NCBI RefSeq assembly: GCF_005116475.1
Contig: NZ_SWBO01000008.1
Location: 119,450 to 183,449, forward strand
DNA length: 64,000 nucleotides
Direction of reading: 5' to 3'
DNA from: Pedobacter cryotolerans
Lineage (GTDB): Bacteria > Bacteroidota > Bacteroidia > Sphingobacteriales > Sphingobacteriaceae
Each line of letters opens with the position of its first letter. Within the stretch, counting starts at the first letter, position 1. Positions 25,756 through 35,587 of this stretch are shown here, in pieces. The notes under the pieces were generated by a model. The model did no database searches. It saw only the letters and a program-made list of their open reading frames with translations, and was not told the DNA's origin. Made by a program: the position numbers and the translations under genes.

Positions 25756-28700
25756 TTAATTGGTTTTAACTTGTTGACGTTTTAATAAAACTGCTTTGTA
25801 TTCTTTAGGGAATACCTTTACGAAGTGTGCCGATTGATTTTCCCAATCGCTTAAGATAAATTCTGCAACTCTACTGCTGGTTAATCTGATATGATTTTTT
25901 AATAGTGTAGTAATGCGTTCTTCATCTTCTGCTTGTAGTGGGTCTAAGTCAACCATTTCTGGGTTACATTTGTTAGCAAAAGTTTTGCTTACATCGTAAA
26001 TCCAAGCGATACCGCCACTCATACCTGCAGCGAAATTGCTGCCTGTATCGCCAATTACGAGCACCTCGCCACCTGTCATGTATTCGCAACCGTGATCTCC
26101 TACTCCTTCTACAACCGATGTTGCGCCTGAGTTACGTACTGCGAAACGTTCACCAGCTTTTCCTCTAATGTATAACTCTCCAGAAGTTGCACCATACAAG
26201 GCTACGTTACCAATAATGATATTTTGCTCGGGAACATAATTGATGTTACTGAAAGGATAAACAACCAATTTTGCACCCGATAAACCTTTACCAACATAAT
26301 CATTTCCTTCGCCTTCTAAGGTTAAAGTCAAACCTTTAGCAGCAAAAGCCCCAAAACTTTGTCCAGCAGAGCCGAAACATTTAAAATTAATGGTGTCTGC
26401 TGGCAAACCTGCACTTTTATGAACTTTAGAAATCTCGTTAGATAACATCGTTCCAATGGCTCGATCAGTATTTTTAACTTCAAAATTCGCAAATACAGGT
26501 TCGTTATTTAAAATGGCTGGTTGTGCTTTTTCAATCAATTGATGATCTAAAACACTTTCCAATCCATGATCTTGAAATTCTGTTTGGTACAATGGCAAAC
26601 CATGATCTGGTTCTTTGTATAAAATTGGAGATAAGTCTACATATTTCAATTTCCAATCTGCATCGGCAATTTCTCTGGTTTTTAATACTTGAGATTGACC
26701 AATCATTTCATTAATGGTTCTAAAACCAAGCTCAGCCATAATTTCGCGAAGCTCTTCTGCCAAGAAATGGAATAGATTTACTACATGTGCTGGATCGCCA
26801 GTAAATAATTTTCTTAAATCTGGGTCTTGTGTGGCTACACCCACCGGACAAGTATTTAAATGGCATTTACGCATCATGATACAGCCAGTGGTAACCAATG
26901 CTGCAGTTGCTACGCCCCATTCTTCGGCACCTAATAAAGCTGCAATGGCAATATCACGACCAGTTTTTAACTGACCATCAGTTTGCACCACTACCCTGCC
27001 TCTTAATCTGTTTTTTACCAAAGTTTGATGTGCTTCTGCTAAACCTAATTCCCATGGCAAACCCGTATGTTGGATAGAAGTTAAAGGCGATGCACCTGTT
27101 CCGCCATCGTAACCTGAAACCAAAATTACATCGGCATGTGCCTTAGCAACACCAGCTGCAATTGTACCAACACCCGCTTTAGAAACCAGTTTTACATTAA
27201 TTCTAGCTGCTCTATTTGCATTTTTCAAATCAAATATCAGCTGTGCTAAATCTTCAATCGAATAAATATCGTGGTGTGGCGGAGGCGAAATTAAACCAAC
27301 TCCAGGCGTAGCGTGACGAACTTTTGCAATCCAATCATCCACTTTGTGCCCTGGTAATTGACCACCTTCTCCTGGTTTTGCACCTTGCGCCATTTTAATC
27401 TGCAACTCATCTGCATTGGTTAAATAATTGCTTGTAACCCCAAAGCGTGCCGATGCAATTTGTTTAATCGCCGAACGCATCGAATCGCCGTTCTCCATTT
27501 TCTGGTAACGCATATCATCCTCGCCACCTTCGCCGGTATTGCTTTTTCCGCCGATGCGGTTCATGGCAATGGCTAAAGTAGAGTGTGCTTCGTGAGAAAT
27601 TGAACCGAAAGACATTGCTCCGGTTGCAAATCTTTTTAAGATAGATTCGGTAGATTCTACCTCTTCTAATCCTATCGCAGGGCGAGAATAATCAAATTCT
27701 AATAAACCACGAATGGTATAAGCTTGTTGCGTTTGCTCGTTAATTAACTTCGAATATCTTTTAAAAGTGGCGTAGTTGTTAGTTCTAGTGGCATTTTGTA
27801 ACAAGTGGATGGTTTCTGGATTGAATAAATGTTTCTCTCCACGTCTTCTCCATTTGTAGGTTCCGCCAGTTGGCAAAATAGGTTCTGCTTGTGTTTTTGG
27901 TCCAAAACTACGACGATGTTTAATCAGCGTTTCATGCGCAATTTCGTCTAATCCCAATCCGCCGATGCGAGAAACCGCACCAGTAAAATGTGTATTTACA
28001 ACTTGTTGATTGATACCTAAGATTTCGAAAATTTGTGCGCCATGATAAGACTGTAAAGTTGAAATTCCCATTTTAGAGAAAATTTTTAACAAGCCATTAT
28101 TTACCGCATAAATATAGTTCGAGATTAATTTTTCAGGTTTGATACCGCTTTCTACGTCAAATCTACGGATGGTTTCTAAAGCTAAATACGGGTTAACAGC
28201 CGTTGCACCAAAACCTATCAAGGTTGCAAAATGGTGTACTTCCCAAACATCACCAGCCTCAACCACAATACCCACAGCACCACGATAACCTTTTCTAATT
28301 AAGTGATGGTGGACAGAAGAAACTGCTAATAAAGATGGAATTGCCGCATGTTCAGAATCAATTGCTCTATCTGTTAGCACGATTACTTGGAAACCATCCT
28401 CTACCGCATCAACCGCATAACGACACAAACGGTCTAAAGCTTTTTGCAATGAACCCGGTTTGCCATCGGCTCTAAAATACATTTGCAGTGTTTTAGATTG
28501 AAATAAACCGGTATCGATACTACGTAATTTCTCTAATTCTAAATTGGTTAATATTGGATGTTTGATGCCCACACAGTGGCACTGCATTTGGTTTTCTTCC
28601 AATAAATTACCATTGTTGCCCATAAATCCAGCCAAACTCATCACCACTTTCTCACGAATTGGGTCGATTGGTGGATTGGTAACCTGCGCAAATAACTGTT

Positions 28701-30255
28701 TAAAATAAGATGACAGATGTTGAGGTTGTTTAGATAAAATCGCCAATGGCGTATCTGTACCCATCGAACCAATTGCTTCTTTACCTTCAATTGCCATCGG
28801 TTTTAACAATAAATCGATGTCTTCGCGGCTATAACCGAAAACTTGTTGGTATTTAAATATAGAATCCTCAGCCAAGTTGGTAAACATTACCCTTGGTTCT
28901 GGTAATTCCTCTAATTTTATTTGATATTGGTTAATCCAATCGGCATAAGGGCGGCGACTGCAAACTTGTTGTTTGATTTCCTCATCAGAGATGATTCTAC
29001 CTTGTTGCATGTCAACCACGAACATTTTGCCCGGCGTTAAACGACCTTTTTCGATTACTGTACTTTGATCGATTGCCAAAGCGCCAGATTCAGAAGCCAT
29101 AATTACTCGGTCATCGCTGGTTAGCGCATAACGAGAAGGACGCAAACCGTTTCTATCTAAAGTTGCACCGATTAATCTGCCATCTGTAAAGGCAATAGCA
29201 GCAGGCCCATCCCATGGCTCCATTAGCGAAGCATGAAACTCATAGAATGCCTTTTTAATAGGATCCATATCCTCGTTGCCATCCCAAGCTTCAGGAATTA
29301 ACATCATTAAAACATGTGGCAATGAACGACCAGCATGTAATAATAATTCAACTACGTTATCTAAACAGCCAGAATCTGATTGCGTCTCATCAATTACTGG
29401 AAGAATCATGTTCAATTCTTCTGGTGTAAAATATGGTGATGCAAAAGATTTAACGCTCGATCTAAACCAGTTTAAATTTCCTTGCAAGGTGTTAATCTCG
29501 CCATTGTGGGCGATATACCTAAATGGTTGCGCTAAACGCCAAGACGGAAAAGTATTGGTAGCAAAACGTGAGTGAACCAAACCGAAGGCCGAAACCATAC
29601 GTTTGTCGCTTAGCTCTGTAAAATAGGTTCTAACTTGTAGGGAAGTTAACTGACCTTTATATATAATGGTACGAGATGAAAAAGAAACAATGTAAAAATC
29701 TTCTTTACTTCCTTCAACTGTATTGTAAATTGTTTTGGTTAAATAAGTTTTTAGAACAAAAAGTTTGCGCTCAAAATCTGCACCTTCGGCAATGTGGTAA
29801 GGTCTAGCAACAAATACCTGCTCAATTTCTGGTTCAACAGAAAGCGCCATGTTGCCGATATCAGTAGTATCAATCTGTACTTTTCTGAAACCTAAAACTT
29901 CTAGTCCTAGTTTTTCTGCAGTGCGATAAATAATCTCACGGCATTCTTCACGAGCACGAATTTCCTTTGGTAAAAATAGTTGGCCAACGCCATAATCGCC
30001 GTAAGCAGGTAAGCTGAAACCTGTTCTTAAACATTCGTCGAATAAAAATTCATGCGGAACTTGGATCATAATTCCTGCTCCGTCGCCTGTATTTGGTTCT
30101 GCGCCACAAGCGCCACGGTGATCTAAATTTTCTAAAATGGTAATAGCATCCGAAATAATTTGATGTGACTTTCTCCCTTTCACATGAGCTACGAAACCGA
30201 TGCCACATGCATCGTGTTCAAAGCTTTTACGGTATAATCCTTGTTGTTCATTCAT
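25756..30255 (-). CDS. gltB: Glutamate synthase large subunit GltB
   Basis: A 1499-residue protein. After a short leader, Cys17 in HDACGIGFVAHVKG is the expected N-terminal nucleophile of the class II glutaminase domain (about 17-420). A central domain follows, then the FMN-binding synthase domain (about 800-1200) with the [3Fe-4S] site CIMMRKCHLNTCPVGVATQD. The C-terminal beta-helix GXGXG domain is at about 1240-1490 (GNVALYGATSGELYIRGKAGERF). Full length for the family. No TAnnTTTG box is visible in the 100 bases before the ATG, so the promoter is likely further upstream. Confidence 0.97.
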   Translation of the reverse strand: MNEQQGLYRKSFEHDACGIGFVAHVKGRKSHQIISDAITILENLDHRGACGAEPNTGDGAGIMIQVPHEFLFDECLRTGFSLPAYGDYGVGQLFLPKEIRAREECREIIYRTAEKLGLEVLGFRKVQIDTTDIGNMALSVEPEIEQVFVARPYHIAEGADFERKLFVLKTYLTKTIYNTVEGSKEDFYIVSFSSRTIIYKGQLTSLQVRTYFTELSDKRMVSAFGLVHSRFATNTFPSWRLAQPFRYIAHNGEINTLQGNLNWFRSSVKSFASPYFTPEELNMILPVIDETQSDSGCLDNVVELLLHAGRSLPHVLMMLIPEAWDGNEDMDPIKKAFYEFHASLMEPWDGPAAIAFTDGRLIGATLDRNGLRPSRYALTSDDRVIMASESGALAIDQSTVIEKGRLTPGKMFVVDMQQGRIISDEEIKQQVCSRRPYADWINQYQIKLEELPEPRVMFTNLAEDSIFKYQQVFGYSREDIDLLLKPMAIEGKEAIGSMGTDTPLAILSKQPQHLSSYFKQLFAQVTNPPIDPIREKVVMSLAGFMGNNGNLLEENQMQCHCVGIKHPILTNLELEKLRSIDTGLFQSKTLQMYFRADGKPGSLQKALDRLCRYAVDAVEDGFQVIVLTDRAIDSEHAAIPSLLAVSSVHHHLIRKGYRGAVGIVVEAGDVWEVHHFATLIGFGATAVNPYLALETIRRFDVESGIKPEKLISNYIYAVNNGLLKIFSKMGISTLQSYHGAQIFEILGINQQVVNTHFTGAVSRIGGLGLDEIAHETLIKHRRSFGPKTQAEPILPTGGTYKWRRRGEKHLFNPETIHLLQNATRTNNYATFKRYSKLINEQTQQAYTIRGLLEFDYSRPAIGLEEVESTESILKRFATGAMSFGSISHEAHSTLAIAMNRIGGKSNTGEGGEDDMRYQKMENGDSMRSAIKQIASARFGVTSNYLTNADELQIKMAQGAKPGEGGQLPGHKVDDWIAKVRHATPGVGLISPPPHHDIYSIEDLAQLIFDLKNANRAARINVKLVSKAGVGTIAAGVAKAHADVILVSGYDGGTGASPLTSIQHTGLPWELGLAEAHQTLVKNRLRGRVVVQTDGQLKTGRDIAIAALLGAEEWGVATAALVTTGCIMMRKCHLNTCPVGVATQDPDLRKLFTGDPAHVVNLFHFLAEELREIMAELGFRTINEMIGQSQVLKTREIADADWKLKYVDLSPILYKEPDHGLPLYQTEFQDHGLESVLDHQLIEKAQPAILNNEPVFANFEVKNTDRAIGTMLSNEISKVHKSAGLPADTINFKCFGSAGQSFGAFAAKGLTLTLEGEGNDYVGKGLSGAKLVVYPFSNINYVPEQNIIIGNVALYGATSGELYIRGKAGERFAVRNSGATSVVEGVGDHGCEYMTGGEVLVIGDTGSNFAAGMSGGIAWIYDVSKTFANKCNPEMVDLDPLQAEDEERITTLLKNHIRLTSSRVAEFILSDWENQSAHFVKVFPKEYKAVLLKRQQVKTN

Positions 30256-30632
30256 TGGTTCACTTGTATTGGTCTTAGTTAGTGTATAGGAAACACTAAG
30301 ATAGTTAAAAAACTTGTTAAATTTCAGTATTGATAAAATTTTTATGAAATATTAATGTAATAGATAATTAAAGTTAATTAAATTACGAATTTGATAATTG
30401 ACATCGATAACAATTGCCATATTTACAATGCTATGTATTACTATTCGTGCATAAGAAATGCGAATAGAGCATTTAGAAAAGGTTTTACATTACTACTATT
30501 GAAGTTTGTCTGGCTTTACATTGTATCTTTTCCTGTACTTCAACAAGCTCAGTATGACAGGAAAAGTATGCCATTTCAATCCAGTTTAATTACAAAGGGT
30601 TTTGCTACTATTATAGGTTGCGATAGACATAT
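30256..30632. other. Gene-free stretch upstream of gltB
   Basis: AT-rich DNA with a family B half-element at about 30537-30562 (CTTCAACAAGCTCAGTATGA). The first 135 bases would contain the gltB promoter and control region. An open frame of 135 codons across 30391-30798 runs into the repeat array and has no coding character, so it is not called. Confidence 0.5.
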
Positions 30633-31023
30633 CGTCATTGCCAGCTCGACTTGCAATCGTAATGCATGTTTAGGTCAAAAAAATATCTTAAGACGGGTGG
30701 TTTACAAAACCATCTTTTGCATTACGATACCCAATCGAGTTGGGTATGACGGAATCAAAAAAGTTAAGCGTCATTGCCAGCTCGACTGGCAATCGTAAAG
30801 CATGTTTAGCTCAAAAAAAAATCTTAAGACGGTGGTTTACGTAACCTTCTTTTGCATTACGATACCCAATCGAGCTGGGTATGACGGAATCAAAAAAGTT
30901 AAGCGTCATTGCCAGCTCGACTGGCAATCGTAAAGCATGTTTAGGTCAAAAAAATATCTTAAGACGGTGGTTTACAAAACCATCTTTTGCATTACGATAC
31001 CCAATCGAGTTGGGTATGACGGA
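30633..31023. repeat. Three tandem copies of a 135-bp double-hairpin unit (family D)
   Basis: Copies start at 30633, 30769 and 30904. Each unit has a left hairpin CGTCATTGCCAGCTCGACTG, then GCAATCGTAA, a spacer of about 65 bases, and a right hairpin, with the core ACGATACCCAATCGAGTTGG, then GTATGACG. The left arm is the reverse complement of the right arm at its ends and centre. The stem bases differ in a matched way (TTGCCAG/CTGGCAA against ATACCCAA/TTGGGTAT). Copies differ at few sites. A diverged unit lies at 12186-12270. Confidence 0.92.
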
Positions 31024-31094
31024 AAGACTATGAGGGGTTTTTACTTGCCAAATGCTACTAACTTTAATTTATAAACCCTATTGAAATGGAAAGC

Positions 31095-31150
31095 TCCCTT
31101 GTCAATCTGAGCGCCTGCCTGCGGTAGGCAGGTAGTCGAAGATCAAGGGA
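31095..31150. repeat. Nested palindromic repeat (family C)
   Basis: Inner arms CCTGCCT (31114-31120) and AGGCAGG (31126-31132) lie inside outer arms TCCCTTG (31095-31101) and CAAGGGA (31144-31150). The same plan and related inner sequence as 1628-1680. Confidence 0.7.
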
Positions 31151-31320
31151 CTTGGAATGAAAAGAGGGGCTGCATTTGCCGAAAAGCATTGCCAATGTTT
31201 TTCAAATTCTTATTAATTCTAGTTTTTGAACATTAAAGCAATTTATCAGTAGGACAATATAATTATAACAAACTATCAATCAAACAGATAGATTTATTCT
31301 TAAAATTTAGCAGATTTCTT

Positions 31321-31350
31321 TTTGTAAAACGCTTCCTTTTTCTACCTTTG
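31321..31350 (+). promoter_or_regulatory. Promoter of the SRP RNA (TTTG-N18-TACCTTTG)
   Basis: TTTG at 31321-31324, 18 bases, then TACCTTTG at 31343-31350: an almost ideal Bacteroidota promoter. The expected start falls about 4-5 bases after the box, exactly where the RNA's closing stem begins. Confidence 0.85.
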
Positions 31351-31353
31351 TGG

Positions 31354-31452
31354 CGGGCAAGTCTTTTACGATCAGCTCCCTTTGAACTCCCCCAGGGCGG
31401 GAACGAAGCAAGGGTAGAAGGTTGTAGCGGTGCGATAAAAGTTGCTTGCCCA
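31354..31452 (+). ncRNA. ffs: Signal recognition particle RNA, small bacterial type
   Basis: About 98 bases closed by GGGCAAG near the 5' end and CTTGCCC at the 3' end, followed by a T-run (ATTTTTTCTTTT) that ends transcription. The conserved Ffh-binding part is present as CCCAGGGCGGGAACGAAGCA with AGGGTA, containing the GGAA tetraloop and the asymmetric A-rich loop, with TTGTAGCGGTGCGA after it. This RNA pairs with Ffh to target membrane proteins co-translationally. Identified from motif and fold; a covariance-model search would settle the exact ends. Confidence 0.88.
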
Positions 31453-31543
31453 TTTTTTCTTTTCCCACCCCCTAACCCCCTGAAGGGGGAATTGAAATTT
31501 TCAGGGTATAAACTTGACCGATTTTAACTCAGAATTAAATATT

Positions 31544-32203
31544 ATGAAATTTTTTATTGATACAGCAAATCTTGATAACATTAAAGAAGCACAAGATTTA
31601 GGCATTTTAGATGGTGTAACTACCAATCCTAGTTTAATGGCTAAAGAAGGTATTACTGGCGATGCTAATGTAATTGCCCACTACAAAGCTATTTGTGATA
31701 TTGTTGATGACAATGTAAGTGCAGAAGTAATCGCTACCGATTATAAAAATATTATTAAAGAAGGTGAAGCTTTAGCTGCTTTAAACCCTAAAATTGTGGT
31801 AAAAGTACCAATGATTAAAGATGGTATAAAAGCAATTAAATATTTCTCTGGTAAAGGAATTAGAACAAATTGTACACTAATATTCTCTGCTGGTCAGGCT
31901 TTATTAGCTGCAAAAGCGGGTGCGACTTACGTTTCTCCGTTTTTAGGTCGCTTAGATGATATTTCTACAGACGGCTTAACTTTAATTGAAGATATTCGTT
32001 TAATTTTTGACAACTACGGCTACCCTACTCAAATCTTAGCTGCATCAATTCGTGGTCCGTTACATATTGTTGCTTGTGCTAAGTTAGGTGCTGATGTAAT
32101 TACTGCTCCTTTAGCTGCAATTACTGCTTTGTTAAAACACCCATTAACGGATAGCGGTTTAGCTACATTTTTAGCAGATCATGCTAAAGCAAGCGGTAAA
32201 TAG
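31544..32203 (+). CDS. fsa: Fructose-6-phosphate aldolase / transaldolase (small type)
   Basis: A 219-residue TIM-barrel enzyme with the family start [16 protein letters not shown], the [11 protein letters not shown] loop (about 28-38), the Schiff-base Lys in [15 protein letters not shown] (about 87), and [21 protein letters not shown]. The short single-domain form covers both FSA and TalC-type transaldolase; the two cannot be separated by eye. A frame extension to a TTG at 31514 is possible but the ATG at 31544 gives the conserved start. It has its own terminator. Confidence 0.92.
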   Translation: MKFFIDTANLDNIKEAQDLGILDGVTTNPSLMAKEGITGDANVIAHYKAICDIVDDNVSAEVIATDYKNIIKEGEALAALNPKIVVKVPMIKDGIKAIKYFSGKGIRTNCTLIFSAGQALLAAKAGATYVSPFLGRLDDISTDGLTLIEDIRLIFDNYGYPTQILAASIRGPLHIVACAKLGADVITAPLAAITALLKHPLTDSGLATFLADHAKASGK

Positions 32204-32255
32204 ATTTTAAATTGAAATGTAAGATGGATTTTGTGTTCATCTATTATAAAATACT

Positions 32256-32289
32256 AAAAAGAGCTTCACAATTTTGTGAAGCTCTTTTT
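32256..32289 (+). terminator. Rho-independent terminator after fsa
   Basis: AAAAAGAGCTTCACA, loop ATTTTG, TGAAGCTCTTTTT. A 12-bp stem with A-run before and T-run after, so it can work on both strands. Confidence 0.93.
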
Positions 32290-32290
32290 A

Positions 32291-32604
32291 GTATAACACG
32301 TTTCGTCATATCGAACGCAGCGCAGCGAGGAGATATCTGTTACTTTTACGTGCTTTTGTTAAAAGAGCTTGTGCTCAATAAAATAAAAGATTTAGCTTCG
32401 CTGAGCACTTCAAAGGAGATTTCTCAATCGCGAAAAGCTCATTTCAAAATGACAGTGGGTTTTTGTTAACTAAGTATAACACGTTTCGTCATATCGAACG
32501 CAGCGCAGCGAGGAGATATCTGTTACTTTTACATGCTTTTGTTAAAGGAGCTTGTACCCAATAAAAGATTTCTCAATCGCGAAAAGCTCATTTCGAAATG
32601 ACGA
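32291..32604. repeat. Two copies of a 130-180-bp repeat (family E)
   Basis: Both copies start with GTATAACACGTTTCGTCATA, at 32291 and 32474, continue with TCGAACGCAGCGCAGCGAGG and end with TCTCAATCGCGAAAAGCTCA plus an ATGAC end. The second copy lacks about 40 internal bases. Ends are inverted (CGTCAT...ATGACG), as in the other families. They fill the gap between the fsa terminator and the gmhB stop. Confidence 0.88.
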
Positions 32605-32610
32605 AAATCC

Positions 32611-33108
32611 TTAACTCGCCAAAATCGCTTTAACCTGCTCATAATTAATCTGCTCATCAGGTTCGATTAAAATTCCCTTCACTCCTGCTCCGTTTGCGGC
32701 TTCTACATCACGTGGTTTATCGCCAATCATTACAGATAAAGCTGGGTCGATATCATATTTTGCAATGGCATCTAATAACATACCAGAACCTGGCTTACGG
32801 CATAAACATGGTTCGTTTATGGTTGGGTGGTGTGGACAATGGTAGGCATCCTTAAATTCAACTCCTTGTTTTTTATAGGTGTCGAATAAAATTTGGTGCA
32901 TTTCTGCTAAAGCTTCTTCAGTATAACGTTTTAAAGCAATGCCACCTTGGTTGGTAATTACAATAAGCAAATAACCTTCGTTGTAAAATTTCTTTAAAGG
33001 TGGGATTTGATATTCCAAAACTTCAAAATCTTCAACTCTACAAATGTAATCATGCCTTTCGTGATTTAACACTCCGTCTCTATCTAAGAATATTGCCTTT
33101 TGCTTCAT
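32611..33108 (-). CDS. gmhB: HAD-family heptose bisphosphate phosphatase (GmhB type)
   Basis: A 165-residue HAD-IIIA phosphatase. The nucleophile motif FLDRDGVLNHE is at about 7-17, VITNQGG at about 50-56, the zinc-binding loop CPHHPTINEPCLCRKPGSGM at about 90-109 (Cys-x-His and Cys-x-Cys ligands), and MIGDKPRDVEAANGAG at about 129-144. It removes a phosphate from D-glycero-D-manno-heptose-1,7-bisphosphate for lipopolysaccharide core or glycan synthesis; histidinol-phosphatase activity is the known alternative in this subfamily. It is a single-gene unit upstream of the GH3 gene on the other side of its promoter. Confidence 0.88.
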   Translation of the reverse strand: MKQKAIFLDRDGVLNHERHDYICRVEDFEVLEYQIPPLKKFYNEGYLLIVITNQGGIALKRYTEEALAEMHQILFDTYKKQGVEFKDAYHCPHHPTINEPCLCRKPGSGMLLDAIAKYDIDPALSVMIGDKPRDVEAANGAGVKGILIEPDEQINYEQVKAILAS

Positions 33109-33216
33109 TTGGTAAAGATGTTGAAAAGTTTGAATGTTTTAAAGTTAAAATACTAAAAGGAAAAATATTCAAGGGATCTTGCCATTATCTTGATAAAACC
33201 AAAATAAATAAAAGCG

Positions 33217-35376
33217 CTATTTTAAATCAAAAACTCCTGCTAAACGCACATCTGCAGATGAGGAACCTATCATCAATTTAATTTTACCAGGCACTATTGA
33301 TAAATCATCTAACTGCTCGTTATAGTGTTGTATATCAGAAGCTTTCAATTCAAAAGTCACCTCTTGTAGTGCTCCTTTTTTAATATTGATGCGTTTAAAA
33401 CCCTTTAATTCTTTAACTGGCATGTTTTGTCCTGCCTGGCTGATGTAAAGTTGAACGACTTCATCACCATCAAAATTGCCCGTATTTTTTACAGTAAAAC
33501 TGATATTTAACGGTTTTTGCTGATCGAGTTGATCAGAGGATAATTTTAAATCGCTGTATTTAAAACTAGTATAACTTAAACCATAACCAAATGGATATAA
33601 AACAGGCTTAGTGACATATCTATATGTTTTTCCAGTCATACTGTAGTCCTCAAATATTGGTAAATCATCAATGGATTTGTAAAAGGTAACTGGTAATCGC
33701 CCTGCGGGATTGTAATTACCAATCAATACATCCGCTAATGCGGCACCACCCTTTTCGCCGCCGTACCAAGTTTCTACAATAGCATCTACATTTTGCTGTT
33801 CCCAATTGATAGATAATGCGCTACCGTTTAATAATACCAAAACAATAGGTTTACCTAATTTTTTAAGCTCCTTTAGTAAATCTGTTTGTATTACTGGTAA
33901 GTTTAAATCAGTTTTATCTCCACCCAAAAAGCCTGGCACTTTCACTTTCAATTCTTCACCTTCTAACCTAGGAGAAATACCACCAATAAAAACAATCACT
34001 TCAGCCTTTGCTGCAATAGCTAAAGCTTCATCAAAATCTTTTTGTCTGTTATAACCAGGTGTATCAATTACATTGCAGCCTTTTGCATACCTCACACTGG
34101 TGGATGAAAATGTTTTTTGAATACCTTCTAAAGGTGTTACAATGTGTGCTGGATCTCCGTTATAATTGCCTAATAAAATTTCTGCATCATTGGCATTTGG
34201 TCCAATTACCGCTAAATTTTTAATGTTTTTAGAAAGTGGTAATGTTTGTTTATTGTTTTTAAGCAATACAATAGCTTCTTTGGCCATTTGTAAAGCATGA
34301 GCTTGATGTTTTTGGTTATTAACTACACTATAAGGAATTTTTGCATAGGGGTTTATATCATCATCATCAAAAACACCTAGTTTAAATTTAGCCCTCAGCA
34401 AACGAGCAACAGCAGTATCTAGTTCGCTTTCTTTTAAAAGTCCTTGCCTTATAGCGGGAATTACTGCACCAGCATAACCCCAACATTGGTTATCAGCCCC
34501 TCCTTTTATAGCTTGTGCCACTGCTTCAACACTATCTTTTGCTGTTTTATGAAACATGAAAAAATCATAAACTGCACCACAATCTGTAGCTACAAAACCT
34601 TTAAATCCCCATTTTTTGCGTAAAATATCATTTAATAAATAAGTATCGCTACAACAAGGTTTGCCATAAAGGCGATTGTAGGCACACATAAACGAATATA
34701 CATGTCCATCTTGTGTAAGCATTTTAAAGGCAGGTAAATAAGTTTCCCATAAATCTCTTTTTAAGGGTTTAGCATCAAACTCGTGTCTACTAGGTTCTGG
34801 CCCGCTGTGTACGGCAAAATGCTTTGCTGTGGTGATTGTTTTAAAATAATTAGGATGATCGCCTTGCATACTTTTTACAAATGCTACGCCTAATTTTCCA
34901 GTTAAATAGGGGTCTTCGCCAAAAGTCTCGTGTCCTCTGCCCCAGCGTGGGTCTCTAAAAATATTTACATTGGGCGAGTAAAAAGTTAATCCGGTATAAA
35001 TATCACGATTGCCCTCTTTAACAAATTGATGGTGCTTTGCTCTTGCCTCATCACTTACCATTGTACCCATTGTAAAAATAGCATCGATATTAAATGTTGC
35101 AGCTAAACCAATCGGTTGTGGAAAAGATGTAGCCAAACCTGCTCTAGCTACGCCATGTAAAGCCTCATTCCACCAATTGTAAGCTGGCATTTTTAGTCGT
35201 TCTATTGCAGGTGTTTTACTGTTCATTTGGGCAGCTTTTTCTTCTAAAGTCATTCGCTTCAATAAATCTTGCACACGAGTTTCTAAAGGAAGTTTGGAAT
35301 TTAGGTATGGGGTTTCTTGAGCAGTGCTACATAAACACGAGCATACTAAATATAAAAAATAGAGAACTTTACGCAT
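33217..35376 (-). CDS. Glycoside hydrolase family 3 (beta-xylosidase/beta-glucosidase type)
   Basis: About 719 residues. A signal peptide (MRKVLYFLYLVCSCLCSTAQ) is followed by the GH3 N-terminal barrel with DLLKRMTLEEKAAQM, YNWWNEALHGVAR, KHFAVHSGPEPSRHEFD, and the nucleophile Asp in GFVATDCGAVYDF (about residue 268). Then come the GH3 C-terminal domain (AVIGPNANDAEILLGNYNG) and a fibronectin-like end. NWWNEALHG and the HSGPE loop are typical of exo-beta-xylosidases rather than BglX. It is exported to the periplasm or surface and releases sugars from plant hemicellulose oligosaccharides. The frame can run to 35409, but the ATG at 35376 starts the signal peptide. No SusC/D pair is adjacent. 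Confidence 0.9.
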   Translation of the reverse strand: MRKVLYFLYLVCSCLCSTAQETPYLNSKLPLETRVQDLLKRMTLEEKAAQMNSKTPAIERLKMPAYNWWNEALHGVARAGLATSFPQPIGLAATFNIDAIFTMGTMVSDEARAKHHQFVKEGNRDIYTGLTFYSPNVNIFRDPRWGRGHETFGEDPYLTGKLGVAFVKSMQGDHPNYFKTITTAKHFAVHSGPEPSRHEFDAKPLKRDLWETYLPAFKMLTQDGHVYSFMCAYNRLYGKPCCSDTYLLNDILRKKWGFKGFVATDCGAVYDFFMFHKTAKDSVEAVAQAIKGGADNQCWGYAGAVIPAIRQGLLKESELDTAVARLLRAKFKLGVFDDDDINPYAKIPYSVVNNQKHQAHALQMAKEAIVLLKNNKQTLPLSKNIKNLAVIGPNANDAEILLGNYNGDPAHIVTPLEGIQKTFSSTSVRYAKGCNVIDTPGYNRQKDFDEALAIAAKAEVIVFIGGISPRLEGEELKVKVPGFLGGDKTDLNLPVIQTDLLKELKKLGKPIVLVLLNGSALSINWEQQNVDAIVETWYGGEKGGAALADVLIGNYNPAGRLPVTFYKSIDDLPIFEDYSMTGKTYRYVTKPVLYPFGYGLSYTSFKYSDLKLSSDQLDQQKPLNISFTVKNTGNFDGDEVVQLYISQAGQNMPVKELKGFKRINIKKGALQEVTFELKASDIQHYNEQLDDLSIVPGKIKLMIGSSSADVRLAGVFDLK

Positions 35377-35540
35377 ACGGGATGTTTTATAAGCTTTTTT
35401 GGTTAACAATTTTAAACAATTTCTGGCTTAAAATCACCTATGAGTATATAAAAAATCATGGTTTTGTAATTAATCACCTTATAAATCAATAGAGTACAAG
35501 TTATCACTAGAAAATGCTTGCACAACTTTAAGGAGAACCC

Positions 35541-35548
35541 TATATTTG
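35541..35548 (+). promoter_or_regulatory. -7 box (TATATTTG) of the tRNA-Lys gene
   Basis: TATATTTG matches TAnnTTTG, 39 bases before the tRNA. A weak TTG lies at the -33 distance. Confidence 0.6.
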
Positions 35549-35587
35549 CACGCATTAAAGCAAACGATTTAATCCGAAGCTTTAATT

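Noticed and set aside
30391..30798. 135-codon plus-strand open frame upstream of gltB
   Set aside because: It runs into the family D repeat array, has an odd composition rich in C, Y and I, and no ribosome binding site or family likeness.
30633..31023. CRISPR array at the tandem repeats
   Set aside because: Three near-identical 135-base units without unique spacers and with internal hairpin pairs. Not the repeat-spacer pattern, and no cas genes.
32212..32469. 85-codon open frame after fsa
   Set aside because: Covers the terminator and the first family E repeat; no coding character.
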